Assembly: GCF_000331245.1 (NCBI RefSeq)
Contig: NZ_ANFZ01000011.1
Location: 117,984 to 181,983, forward strand
Source of the DNA: Blastomonas sp. AAP53
Lineage (GTDB): Bacteria > Pseudomonadota > Alphaproteobacteria > Sphingomonadales > Sphingomonadaceae
Length of the DNA: 64,000 nt
Direction: 5' to 3'
The notes under the pieces are model-generated. The model saw only the letters and a list, made by a program, of their open reading frames with translations. It made no database searches and was not told the origin of the DNA. Position numbers and translations under genes: made by a program. This document shows positions 46,767 to 59,743 of this stretch, one piece after another. Numbering within the stretch: the first letter of the stretch is position 1; each line of letters opens with the position of its first letter.

Positions 46767-47570
46767 ATGATAGAACTGTATCTCATCCCCATATTGCTGG
46801 GAATCGTCGAAGGCCTGACCGAGTTTCTGCCGGTCTCCTCCACCGGCCACCTGATCCTGGCGACCGAGCTGCTGGGCTTCGATGCGCAGGCCTGGGCGGT
46901 GTTCAACATCGCAATCCAGCCGGGCGCAATCCTGGCGATCGTGGTGCTCTACTGGCGCACCTTCATGGATGTGCTCAAGGGGCTGGTGCAGTGGGAGCCG
47001 TCGGCTGTCGCGTTTACCCGCAACCTGTTGATCGCGTTCTTTCCCGCCGTTGTGCTGGGCCTCGCGTTTGGTGACCAGATCGACATGCTGCTGGAAAACG
47101 CGGTGGTCGTCGCCTGGGCGCTGATCATCGGCGGCGTGGCGATCCTCATCGTGGAAAAGCTGGCGAAGACGAGCGATGCCGGCGGCGTGGCAGGCGTGCC
47201 GTTCAAGACCGCGATCGGCATTGGCCTGGTTCAGTGCATCGCGATGATCCCGGGCGTCAGCCGTTCGGGCGCGACGATCCTCGGCGCGATGGCGATGGGG
47301 GTGGATCGCAAGACCGCCGCAGAATTCAGCTTCTTCCTCGCCCTGCCCACGCTCACCGGTGCCACGGCGCTGCAGCTCTACAAGAACCGCGACCTGCTAA
47401 CCCCCGACGACTTCGGCGCCATCGCGATCGGCTTTGTCGTCTCGTTCGTCGTGGCGCTGGTCGTGGTCAAGGCCTTCCTCAAGGTCATCACCCGCTATGG
47501 CTTTGCGCCTTTCGCCTGGTACCGAATCGTCGCAGGCGCAGCCGCGCTGGTATGGCTGGCCAACCGATAG
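46767..47570 (+). CDS. uppP: Undecaprenyl-diphosphatase
   Basis: An inner-membrane enzyme of 267 residues that recycles the undecaprenyl carrier for cell-wall synthesis and confers bacitracin tolerance. Both family motifs are present: EGLTEFLPVSSTGHLIL (with catalytic Glu residues) and PGVSRSGATILGAM (with Arg). About eight membrane segments are evident. The ATG at 46767 has no ribosome-binding site and may be translated from a leaderless mRNA. Confidence 0.96.
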   Translation: MIELYLIPILLGIVEGLTEFLPVSSTGHLILATELLGFDAQAWAVFNIAIQPGAILAIVVLYWRTFMDVLKGLVQWEPSAVAFTRNLLIAFFPAVVLGLAFGDQIDMLLENAVVVAWALIIGGVAILIVEKLAKTSDAGGVAGVPFKTAIGIGLVQCIAMIPGVSRSGATILGAMAMGVDRKTAAEFSFFLALPTLTGATALQLYKNRDLLTPDDFGAIAIGFVVSFVVALVVVKAFLKVITRYGFAPFAWYRIVAGAAALVWLANR

Positions 47571-47771
47571 GTCCGATTCGGTCCTTACGAGGGTTTAAAA
47601 AGGCCTGAGAGGGCAAGTGCTAACCAGCTGGACAAATATAAAAGGCAATAACCCTTACCTATTATCACAAAAGTGCGTGACTCGCGGGCCGCAATGTCTT
47701 AATGCTGCGTGCGACGCGGCGGGCGCTTGCCTGTGCCGCACATTCAACTTGCAGCAGGAAACAGGTGGGGC

Positions 47772-49271
47772 ATGGCTGATCACCAGCGCGAACAGGGTTT
47801 TGTCGACGGAGCGGCAATGGCGGCGGAAAAGCTGGCGATGCTGAAATTCGTCGATCTGGGCCAGTCCTATCCGCCCAAGCGCGCTGCCGATGCGCGCGCC
47901 GAGGATTTCGACGAGATTTCCGACCGGTTCGACGGCAAGGCGGCGCAAGCCCAGTCCGCGCGCTGCTCGCAATGCGGCGTGCCCTATTGCTCGACGCACT
48001 GCCCCTTGCACAACCACATCCCCGACTGGCTGCGGCTGACGGCGGAAGGCCGGTTGCGCGAAGCATACGAGATGTCGAACCTCACTTCGACGATGCCCGA
48101 GATCTGCGGTCGCATCTGCCCGCAGGACCGTCTGTGCGAGGGCAATTGCGTCATCGAGTTTTCGGGTCACGGCGCGGTCACCATCGGTTCGGTCGAAAAG
48201 TACATCACCGATACCGCCTGGGAACAGGGCTGGGTCGAACCGGTGGCGGTCGGCAAGCCCCGCGGCCAGTCGGTCGGCATCATCGGTGCGGGGCCTGCGG
48301 GCCTGACTGCGGCGGAATATCTGCGCATGGGCGGCTATGACGTGCACGTCTATGATCGCTATGACCGCGCCGGCGGTCTGCTGACCTATGGCATCCCCGG
48401 TTTCAAGCTGGAAAAGGATGTGGTCATGCGCCGCGTCGCCCGGCTGGAGGAGGCCGGTATCGTGTTCCATTGCGGCTTCGATGTCGGACGCGACGCCAGC
48501 ATGGAAGAGCTGCGCGACAAGCACGACGCGGTGCTGATCGCCACCGGCGTGTACAAGGCGCGCGACATCAAGGTTCCCGGCATCGGTGCCGATGGCGTGG
48601 TGCCCGCGCTCGATTATCTCGTCGCCTCGAACCGCAAGGGCTTTGGCGATGATGTGCCCGCCTTCGATAGCGGCGCGCTCAATGCACACGGCAAGAACGT
48701 CGTCGTCATCGGCGGCGGCGATACCGCGATGGATTGCGTCCGCACCGCCGTCCGCCAGGGCGCGTCGTCGGTCAAGTGCCTCTACCGGCGCGACCGGATC
48801 AACATGCCCGGATCGCAGCGCGAAGTGCTCAACGCCGAGGAAGAGGGCGTCGAGTTCGTCTGGCTCTCGGGCCCCGTGGCGGTCGAAGGCACGCCGCATG
48901 CCAGCGCCGTGCGCGCCAGCCGCATGCGGCTGGGCGCGCCCGATGCCTCGGGCCGCAGCGCGCCCGAGCCCGATCCCGACAGCGATTTTTCGGTTCCCGC
49001 CGATCTGGTGATCAAGGCTCTGGGCTTTGATCCGGAAGACTTGCCGGGCGCGTTCGGCTGCGATGACCTGTCGGTCAACCGCTGGGGCACGCTGCGCGTC
49101 GATCACAAGTCGATGATGACCAGCCTCGATGGCGTGTTTGCCGCAGGCGACATCGTGCGCGGTGCCTCGCTCGTCGTCTGGGCGATCCGCGATGGCCGCG
49201 ATGTTGCCGAGCACATGCACAAGTATCTAAAAGCCAAGGCACGGGTGGGCGCTGAAAAGGTCGCTGCCTGA
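47772..49271 (+). CDS. gltD: Glutamate synthase (NADPH) small subunit
   Basis: A 499-residue flavoprotein that feeds electrons from NADPH to GltB. The N-terminal iron-sulfur domain has CSQCGVPYCSTHCPLHNHIP and CGRICPQDRLCEGNCV. The FAD Rossmann motif IIGAGPAGLTAAEYL and the NADPH motif VIGGGDTAMDCVRTAVRQGA follow, and a C-terminal GVFAAGDIVRGASLVV closes the FAD site. The ATG at 47772 follows GGTGGGG. The order is gltD, DUF2059 gene, gltB, the reverse of the common gltB-gltD. Confidence 0.96.
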   Translation: MADHQREQGFVDGAAMAAEKLAMLKFVDLGQSYPPKRAADARAEDFDEISDRFDGKAAQAQSARCSQCGVPYCSTHCPLHNHIPDWLRLTAEGRLREAYEMSNLTSTMPEICGRICPQDRLCEGNCVIEFSGHGAVTIGSVEKYITDTAWEQGWVEPVAVGKPRGQSVGIIGAGPAGLTAAEYLRMGGYDVHVYDRYDRAGGLLTYGIPGFKLEKDVVMRRVARLEEAGIVFHCGFDVGRDASMEELRDKHDAVLIATGVYKARDIKVPGIGADGVVPALDYLVASNRKGFGDDVPAFDSGALNAHGKNVVVIGGGDTAMDCVRTAVRQGASSVKCLYRRDRINMPGSQREVLNAEEEGVEFVWLSGPVAVEGTPHASAVRASRMRLGAPDASGRSAPEPDPDSDFSVPADLVIKALGFDPEDLPGAFGCDDLSVNRWGTLRVDHKSMMTSLDGVFAAGDIVRGASLVVWAIRDGRDVAEHMHKYLKAKARVGAEKVAA

Positions 49272-49318
49272 CCCTTGCCGCGTCGCTTTCTGGCTCCGTT
49301 TCGTCAAACCGGATTTGA

Positions 49319-50059
49319 ATGATGATCCATCGTCCATCCATGTCGCTGCCCCGTCGTGCGCGCCTTGCCCTTGCCGGGGTGGCGCTCGCCGCTCTCGCGC
49401 CCACTCCGGCCGTGGCGCAGGCCGAACCTGCTGCGACCTTGGAGCCTGGCGATCAGGCGCCGGTCGATCCGGCCCGGCTCGCCGCCGCGCGTCCGGTGGT
49501 GGAAAAGCTCTGGCCGCTCGGCACCTATCGCCGGATGATGGACAGCGTCATGAACGGCATGATGCAGCAGGTCATGAACCAGATGTTCGACATGCGCGCG
49601 GGCGACTTTGCCAAGGCGGCAGGGGCGAGCGAGGGCGATGCCGATGCCACCGGCGACAAGACATTGGGTGAACTGGCCAGCGAGGCGGACCCGCATTTTC
49701 GCGAGCGCACCCGCATCGCCACCGATGTCATGATGCGCGAGATGATCCCGCTGGTCGAAAAGCTGGAGCCTGGCATCCGCGATGCACTGGCCACGGTCTA
49801 TGCCCGCAAGTTTTCGGCAGAGCAGCTCGCCGACATGGACCGGTTCTTTGCCACGCCATCGGGCCAGGCCTTTGCGGCCGAGTTCATGATGACCTTCGTC
49901 AACCCCGAGCTGATGGGCCAGATGCAGTCGTTCGTGCCCGAGCTGATGGCCGCGATGCCCGCGATCGCCGCCAAGGTCGAGGCAGCGACCGCGCATCTGC
50001 CGCCGCCGCTCAAACCGGGCGGGGCTGGCCCCTCCAGCAGTTCAGCAACACCCGAATGA
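49319..50059 (+). CDS. DUF2059-type exported protein between gltD and gltB
   Basis: A 246-residue protein with a signal peptide (basic start, then LALAGVALAALAPTPAVAQ). Two halves show DUF2059-like helices: YRRMMDSVMNGMMQQVMNQM and, later, YARKFSAEQLADMDRFFATP with GQAFAAEFMMTFVN, the typical AYxxxFtxxEldallaFYxSp-like pattern. The Met content is high. The function of DUF2059 is unknown. It lies 47 bp after gltD and 49 bp before gltB, on the same strand. Two adjacent ATGs at 49319 and 49322 are possible starts. Confidence 0.78.
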   Translation: MMIHRPSMSLPRRARLALAGVALAALAPTPAVAQAEPAATLEPGDQAPVDPARLAAARPVVEKLWPLGTYRRMMDSVMNGMMQQVMNQMFDMRAGDFAKAAGASEGDADATGDKTLGELASEADPHFRERTRIATDVMMREMIPLVEKLEPGIRDALATVYARKFSAEQLADMDRFFATPSGQAFAAEFMMTFVNPELMGQMQSFVPELMAAMPAIAAKVEAATAHLPPPLKPGGAGPSSSSATPE

Positions 50060-50108
50060 TCCGGGCCGCCCCTCCTGCGGGGCAGCCCAGCGAAGAAAGA
50101 CCTTCCCG

Positions 50109-54632
<4,524 letters not shown>

Positions 54633-54648
54633 GCGATACAAAACAAAA

Positions 54649-54691
54649 CCCCGCCGACAGCCTGGGGAAGAGCTGCCGGCGGGGTCTGTTT
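54649..54691. terminator. Bidirectional intrinsic terminator between gltB and the OMP gene
   Basis: CCCCGCCGACAGC (54649-54661) pairs with GCTGCCGGCGGGG (54672-54684) with a single mismatch. On the + strand it is followed by TCTGTTTT. On the - strand the complement of AAACAAAA provides a T-run. It therefore can terminate both gltB and the leftward outer-membrane gene. Confidence 0.88.
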
Positions 54692-54720
54692 TCAGCTGAT
54701 GGCAATCAGCGGCTCAGCGA

Positions 54721-55260
54721 TCAGAAGTTGAACGCCAGGCCACCAGCCACGCGGGTGGTGTCGAAGCCCAGCGTGTCCACCGTCACGCGCAGTGCGGTGT
54801 TTTCGCCGATCTTGTACTGGCCGCCTACGCCGACAAGATAGTCGCCGCTGGTGTCATCGAACCCGGCGGGCGTATTGATTCCGGTCGCCTTGCGGACGTC
54901 GACATCGACCCACTGATAGCCGCCACGGGCGAACAGCTGACCACGATCGCCAACGCGCACGCCGATCTTGCCGGTCGCGCCATATTCGCTGTCGATAACG
55001 CCCGAGCCCAGGTTGTAGTTACCCTCGGCACCGACGATCAGGACGGGGCCGACAGGAACGTCGACACCAGCGAATACCCCGTAAATCGGGCTGCCGTCCT
55101 TGCCGAGCGGGTTGTCACCCAGATCGTGATAGCCGCCCTGTGCGCCGACATAGACTTCGGGCTGGGTGGTTTCCTGCGCCATGGCGGGGGCAGACAGCGC
55201 AAACGGCAGTGCTGCGGCGGCCGAAAGGCAGGCGAACTTGATGGGGGAGAGAGTTTTCAT
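54721..55260 (-). CDS. Small outer-membrane beta-barrel protein
   Basis: A 179-residue protein with a signal peptide (MKTLSPIKFACLSAAAALP, then AMAQ). The mature part has alternating hydrophobic strands with Gly and aromatic residues (VYVGAQGGYHDLGDN, VGAEGNYNLGSG, LFARGGYQWVDVDV), ending in LAFNF with a terminal Phe that suits BAM recognition. It looks like an eight-stranded OmpW/opacity-type barrel. The start is ATG at 55260, with AAGGA seven bases upstream; ATGs at 55275 and 55281 lie upstream of that site. Confidence 0.82.
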   Translation of the reverse strand: MKTLSPIKFACLSAAAALPFALSAPAMAQETTQPEVYVGAQGGYHDLGDNPLGKDGSPIYGVFAGVDVPVGPVLIVGAEGNYNLGSGVIDSEYGATGKIGVRVGDRGQLFARGGYQWVDVDVRKATGINTPAGFDDTSGDYLVGVGGQYKIGENTALRVTVDTLGFDTTRVAGGLAFNF

Positions 55261-55516
55261 TGTTTTGTCCTTCATTGACACGCCAGGGCAAGCCCGGCGT
55301 CAGGCCGGGTCTACACGGCGCATCCCGACGCCAAGCTGAACGAAAGATGCGGCAAATCGACAGAATCAGTCCGTTCGTCGAAACAAAATGACAATCCGTT
55401 CAGATTGGGGCTGATCCGGGGTGGCAGGTCGACTGTTCTCGATATGGCCGTAAAATGCGTTCACGCTCCCCAGCATTGTGTGGACGCATGGGCGCGGCTG
55501 TTGCATGGATGATGGC

Positions 55517-56188
55517 ATGTGGCAGTTGTTTCAGTTCCCTTTGTGTCCGTTTTCGCGAAAAGTCCGCCTGCTGCTGGGGGAAAAGGGCGTCGGCTATGAG
55601 CTGGTGCGCGAATCACCCTGGGAACAGCGTGACGAGTTCCTCGACATGAATCCCGCCGGGCGCACCCCGGTGATGCGTCATCGCGACCGCAACCAGACCT
55701 TGTGCGACAGCTGGGCGATCTGCGAGTATTTCGAGGAAACGGTCGAAAAGAACCCGATGATCAATGGCTCTGCCGACAACCGCGCCGAGATCCGGCGGCT
55801 GGTGGCGTGGTTCGACGAGCAGTTCTTCGGCGATGTCGTGGCGCCCCTGATGCACGAGCGGATGCGCAAGCGGCTGATCTATCGCCAGCCGCCCGATGGC
55901 CGGGTGCTGCGCGAGGCGATGCGGCTGGCCAACACGCATCTCGACTATATCGATTATCTGCTCGACCATAATGCCTGGATCGGCGGCGCGACGATGAGCC
56001 TGGCAGACCTCGCAGCTGCGGCGCACATTTCGATCGCGGATTATCTGGGCGGCATCGACTGGCTGGCGCACCACCAGACGGCGGACTGGTACCGGAAGTT
56101 CAAATCCCGGCCCTCGTTTCGCCCGCTGCTGGCCGAACGGATGGAAGTGATCAAGCCGCCCTCGCATTACGAAGAAGCGGACTTCTGA
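55517..56188 (+). CDS. fzlA: FzlA, FtsZ-binding GST-fold cell division protein
   Basis: A 223-residue GST-like protein. The N-terminal FQFPLCPFSRKVRLLLGEKG, LVAWFDEQFFGDV, SLADLAAAAHIS and the C-terminal KPPSHYEEADF match Caulobacter FzlA, whose conserved C-terminal tail (P-x-HY-x-x-x-DF) is diagnostic. FzlA binds FtsZ filaments and is needed for constriction; it does not bind glutathione productively. The start is ATG at 55517, with ATG 55505 as an alternative. It is divergent from the outer-membrane gene. Confidence 0.85.
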   Translation: MWQLFQFPLCPFSRKVRLLLGEKGVGYELVRESPWEQRDEFLDMNPAGRTPVMRHRDRNQTLCDSWAICEYFEETVEKNPMINGSADNRAEIRRLVAWFDEQFFGDVVAPLMHERMRKRLIYRQPPDGRVLREAMRLANTHLDYIDYLLDHNAWIGGATMSLADLAAAAHISIADYLGGIDWLAHHQTADWYRKFKSRPSFRPLLAERMEVIKPPSHYEEADF

Positions 56189-56197
56189 TCAGCCGCT

Positions 56198-56218
56198 ATT
56201 GATCCGAATAGGATCAAT
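56198..56218 (+). terminator. 8-bp hairpin after fzlA
   Basis: ATTGATCC (56198-56205) pairs perfectly with GGATCAAT (56211-56218) around GAATA, ten bases after the fzlA stop. The sequence after it (CTCTTCTG) has a weak T bias. Confidence 0.55.
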
Positions 56219-56321
56219 CTCTTCTGAATAGGGGCATAAACGGTCCTTTTGTACAATTTGCCGGGTTGCAGGCCGTGCTAGCTTTCGAATTCAAACGGAT
56301 TCGAACGCTAGGGGAGCGTTT

Positions 56322-56699
56322 GTGCGGCGAGGCGCGTTTTTCCTGTTTTCAGCTTTGGGCTGCCTGCTCCTGGCGGGCGGATGCACCATCGTCCGCGTGG
56401 AAGGTGCCACGCCCGCCACCAGCGTGCATTTCGGCGTGCTGCGGCTGATCCCTGACAGCCCCGACGCGATGGTGGCGGTGACAGCCTCCGGCCTGGGTCT
56501 GGTGCCCGGCCATAACGGCGCAACGCTCGGTTTCGCACGCAGCCAGACAGTTTTCATGAACGATCTTTCACGCTGCCGTCTCGTCATTTTCGAGGCCGGC
56601 AACGATCCGCAATCCCGCGCCTTCTGGGCTTCGGCCATGGAGCGCGCGCGAAACGCTTGTCTGGAGGGGGAAAACGATGCCGAAGAATTGGAAAACTAG
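56322..56699 (+). CDS. Small lipoprotein of unknown function
   Basis: 125 residues from GTG at 56322, which is preceded by GGGGAGC. The N-terminus is a lipoprotein signal with lipobox LLAGGC (acylated Cys about residue 21). The mature part is about 105 residues with two further Cys (SRCRLVI, RNACLEG). No family is recognised. Its last 23 bases overlap the next gene, which also encodes a lipoprotein, so the pair is translationally linked. Confidence 0.72.
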   Translation: MRRGAFFLFSALGCLLLAGGCTIVRVEGATPATSVHFGVLRLIPDSPDAMVAVTASGLGLVPGHNGATLGFARSQTVFMNDLSRCRLVIFEAGNDPQSRAFWASAMERARNACLEGENDAEELEN

Positions 56700-57630
56700 C
56701 GCCGCTGCAATGACCGTGCTGTGTGCGTCCTCAATCGTCGGGGGGTGCTATCCGTTGGAACAGGCATCGCTCGTTTATTCATCCAAGCATCAGGTGGGGG
56801 TCAGCGTCAGTGCAGGCACTACCGAGGCTCCGGGGCTGGACCTCAGCCTCGGCTACAAGGGGCAGGACATTGCCTTGGTCCCGGTTGCCGTTGCCAAGTT
56901 CTGCGAAACCGCCCGGCAGACCGATTGTACCCAAGAAATCTATAAAATGCTGCTGGTCGCCGGTGGACGCGAAGAAACGACGAACAATGCCGATCTGATG
57001 CGACGGATTGATGCATTGGCACAAACCGCCCGGACCAATGACAACCAGCGCACCAACAACGTCAAGGCCATCAGCGCGATCGACACGCAGCTGGCGCGGT
57101 ATGAAAGTCTGGTCGCCTTGAACAAGCGGATTGCCGAGATCGACACTGCACTCTCGGCTCCCGGCATTGCAGACGGCATCCAGCTGACAAACGAACGTGC
57201 CGCCAAGAGCGAGGAGGTCAAGGCATTCGGGGATGTGATCGGGCTGGACGTCAAGACGCTGCGCGCTGAGCGTGCCGATCTTTTGTCGAAGAATGTCGAT
57301 CTGCAGGTGGCCGTCACCCGGGACCTGAACGAGGCTGATCAGCTCACGCAACGATTGCGATCGAGCACTGCGGCTGGCCGCAAGGATGCGTTATCCGTCT
57401 ACGGCACATTCTCTGGTCAAACCGAGGGGCGCTCGACCGAGGCGAAGTTGAGCGCCGGAAAGGTTTTTGCGACAGGAATTGCCGCGCAAAGCCTTTCCGA
57501 AACGGCGGGAGCGACAAATTGCTTGGTGGCCATGGCGGTGCTGGCGGACAAGGTGAAAGACGATGGGCAACGGGACCAGCTGATCGCAAGGACTCAGCAG
57601 ATATGCGTCCACAAGCCGGTCGGCAGCTAG
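56677..57630 (+). CDS. Lipoprotein with long coiled coil
   Basis: A 317-residue protein with a lipobox SIVGGC at about residues 20-25. The N-terminal mature part (GVSVSAGTTEAPGLDLSLGY, DIALVPVAVAKFCETARQTD) has beta character. Residues about 105-230 form a heptad-like coiled coil (INT-type NNVKAISAIDTQLARYESLV, LNKRIAEIDTALS, LRAERADLLSKNVDLQ). The C-terminal third is mixed, with a Cys pair. It is probably anchored to the outer membrane with the preceding lipoprotein as partner. Function not recognised. Confidence 0.72.
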   Translation: MPKNWKTSAAAMTVLCASSIVGGCYPLEQASLVYSSKHQVGVSVSAGTTEAPGLDLSLGYKGQDIALVPVAVAKFCETARQTDCTQEIYKMLLVAGGREETTNNADLMRRIDALAQTARTNDNQRTNNVKAISAIDTQLARYESLVALNKRIAEIDTALSAPGIADGIQLTNERAAKSEEVKAFGDVIGLDVKTLRAERADLLSKNVDLQVAVTRDLNEADQLTQRLRSSTAAGRKDALSVYGTFSGQTEGRSTEAKLSAGKVFATGIAAQSLSETAGATNCLVAMAVLADKVKDDGQRDQLIARTQQICVHKPVGS

Positions 57631-57633
57631 GCC

Positions 57634-58746
57634 TTACGCACTCATCGCGACGTCGCGGCCAATCTGGTAGCGCTTCATCTTCTCGACGAAGGTGGTGCGC
57701 TGCAGCATCACCAGGCGAGCCGCGGCAGAGACGACGCCGTTGGTCGATTCGAGCGCCTCGATCAGAACGCGCTTTTCCTCGTTCTGCAGATGCTCGCGCA
57801 GGTCCATCGGGCGCGCGAAGCGCGGCGTCGCAGGCTGAGGGGCGGCCTGGGGAGCGGTCTGGGCCGCAGGCTGCGCCGAGGCCAGCGATACGACATTGGC
57901 GGGCAGGTCCTGCGCTGCCGCAGCGGCCGGTTCAGACGGACGCGCACTGCGCGCCGGACGAAGCAGCATCGCCATCTGGTCGGTGCCCACTTCCATGCCC
58001 TGGAAGAACACGGCGGCGCGCTCGACCAGGTTCTTGAGTTCGCGGACGTTGCCCGGCCAGTCGTGCGCCATCAGGATCGCCATCGCCTCATCGTTGAACA
58101 CCGGCGGGTTGTCGCTGGCAAAGCCGCGCGACAGGAAATGTTCGATCAGCATCGGAAGGTCTTCAAGCCGGTCGGCCAGCGCAGGCAGTTCGATCGGCAG
58201 GACGTTGATGCGGTAGAAAAGGTCAGCGCGGAACCGGCCTTGCGCAATCGCGCTTTCCAGGCACTGGTGGGTCGCCGCGATCAGGCGGACATCGACATTG
58301 ACGTCGTCGTTGCTGCCGATGCGACGGACCTTCTGATCTTCGAGCACGCGCAGCAGCCGCACCTGCATGTCGAGCGGCATTTCACCGATCTCGTCGAGGA
58401 ACAGGGTGCCATGGTTGGCGGATTCGAAGTGACCGATGCGACGGGCAATCGCGCCGGTGAAGCTGCCCTTTTCATGACCGAACAGTTCCGATTCAATCAG
58501 CTCGCGGGGGATCGCGCCGCTGTTGACGGCAACAAAGGGGGCGGCGGTGCGCGAAGAGGCGCGGTGCAGGGCATGGGCGACCAGCTCCTTGCCGGTACCC
58601 GACGGGCCGGTGATCAGGACCGAGGCGCGGGTTTCGGCGGCAAAGCGCACCAGGCCGCGGATTTCCCGGATCGCGATGCTGTTGCCCACGATCAGGTCTG
58701 CCATTGCCAGTCCGTCCAGCTTTTCCATGTCAACTTCGCCCCACAT
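57634..58746 (-). CDS. Sigma-54-dependent activator without a receiver domain (PspF/FlbD-like)
   Basis: A 370-residue AAA+ enhancer-binding protein. It opens almost directly with the ATPase domain: Walker A TGPSGTGKE (about residue 46), ELFGHEKGSFTGA carrying the sigma-54 contact loop in the variant GSFTGA (94-99), Walker B GTLFLDEIGEM and the sensor region DWPGNVRELKNLVERA. An Ala/Pro/Gln-rich linker (about 275-320) leads to a Fis-type helix-turn-helix (GVVSAAARLVMLQRTTFVEKM). No receiver or other sensory domain is present, so control must come from partners or from its own level. ATG 58746 is given; ATG 58728 is equally possible. Confidence 0.9.
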   Translation of the reverse strand: MWGEVDMEKLDGLAMADLIVGNSIAIREIRGLVRFAAETRASVLITGPSGTGKELVAHALHRASSRTAAPFVAVNSGAIPRELIESELFGHEKGSFTGAIARRIGHFESANHGTLFLDEIGEMPLDMQVRLLRVLEDQKVRRIGSNDDVNVDVRLIAATHQCLESAIAQGRFRADLFYRINVLPIELPALADRLEDLPMLIEHFLSRGFASDNPPVFNDEAMAILMAHDWPGNVRELKNLVERAAVFFQGMEVGTDQMAMLLRPARSARPSEPAAAAAQDLPANVVSLASAQPAAQTAPQAAPQPATPRFARPMDLREHLQNEEKRVLIEALESTNGVVSAAARLVMLQRTTFVEKMKRYQIGRDVAMSA

Positions 58747-58905
58747 TTTATTGATGGCAGTGCTTACCGCCTTGAGTTAACGATTTAGGGGTCATTCGTT
58801 AACGATGCGTAAAGCCGTCACGCGAGGTGACAGATTTCGCCAATTTTTTGACAGACTGTGATGTGACCGGAGTCCCGAAACGGATCAGGCGAAAATGCCC
58901 GCGCG

Positions 58906-59610
58906 TCAGCGCTTGTCTGCGGGGCGGGCCAGGTTGAAGCAGTGTTCGAAATCGATATCGGCGGCATCATCTTCGGTACTGCGCGCCTTTTCGCGCGCGT
59001 CGATGGCCTCGCGACTTTCGATGAAGCGCTGGTCGGCTTCGTTGCCGCTGAGCCCCTCGTCGCGCATTTCATCACGCGCGCGCGATTCCAGCACGGTGGC
59101 CAGCGTCTTGAGATCGCGTGCTGCGGCAGAATCGCCTTCGCGGTTCTTCACCTCGTCATGGGCGAGTTGCAGATAGATCGCGCATTGCAGCATCGTTGGC
59201 GGCGGCGGCATGGGCACGGCGGCATCGAGCTTGGTCAGGCACGGCTCCATTACCGCATCGATCACGCCTGCAGGATCGTTCGATTGCGTGGCCTCCGTCT
59301 GCAGCTGTCCGACGATGCCGTTCAGTGCCAGAGCGACAGCCTCGTCGCTCGATGCCGTTTCGGTCACGATCCGTTCGGCGGTGGAGACGAAATAGGTGCG
59401 GCCCCGGCTGACCATCGTGGGATAGGCCAGCGCCGACGTGACGCCGCGCTCCTGTTCGGATGCGATGATCGCAAATGCTGCCGCACAGGTCAGATCCTCG
59501 CGCTGCGCCTGCGTCAGCACCGGAGGGGTCGCCGCAAGAGCTGGGGCTGGAGCGGGGGCAGGTGCGGTGGCGGACTGCAGGGTCAGCAGCAGGGCGATCA
59601 GGCTGGTCAT
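58906..59610 (-). CDS. Exported protein of unknown function
   Basis: A 234-residue protein with an N-terminal signal (MTSLIALLLTLQSA) and an Ala/Pro repeat (APAPAPAPA) before the mature part. The mature chain is helical, with Cys in REDLTCAAAFAIIA, VMEPCLTKLD, MLQCAIYLQ and FEHCFNLA, so two disulfides are possible. The C-terminal half is highly charged. Not recognised. Its layout (signal, helical, four Cys) resembles the protein at 1741-2409 but homology is not established. It is convergent with nothing; lnt starts 133 bp away, divergently. Confidence 0.68.
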   Translation of the reverse strand: MTSLIALLLTLQSATAPAPAPAPALAATPPVLTQAQREDLTCAAAFAIIASEQERGVTSALAYPTMVSRGRTYFVSTAERIVTETASSDEAVALALNGIVGQLQTEATQSNDPAGVIDAVMEPCLTKLDAAVPMPPPPTMLQCAIYLQLAHDEVKNREGDSAAARDLKTLATVLESRARDEMRDEGLSGNEADQRFIESREAIDAREKARSTEDDAADIDFEHCFNLARPADKR

Positions 59611-59743
59611 GGCGCCAGCTTATGCGCAGGGGCGTGCGGGCTGTCACCTGCTTTTGCGTCCAGCGGATGTGCGCAGCGGATATGACAGCCTTATTGCAAC
59701 GCCGATTGTCAGCGCGTGCGCGCACGGGCATAGGCTGGCGGTG

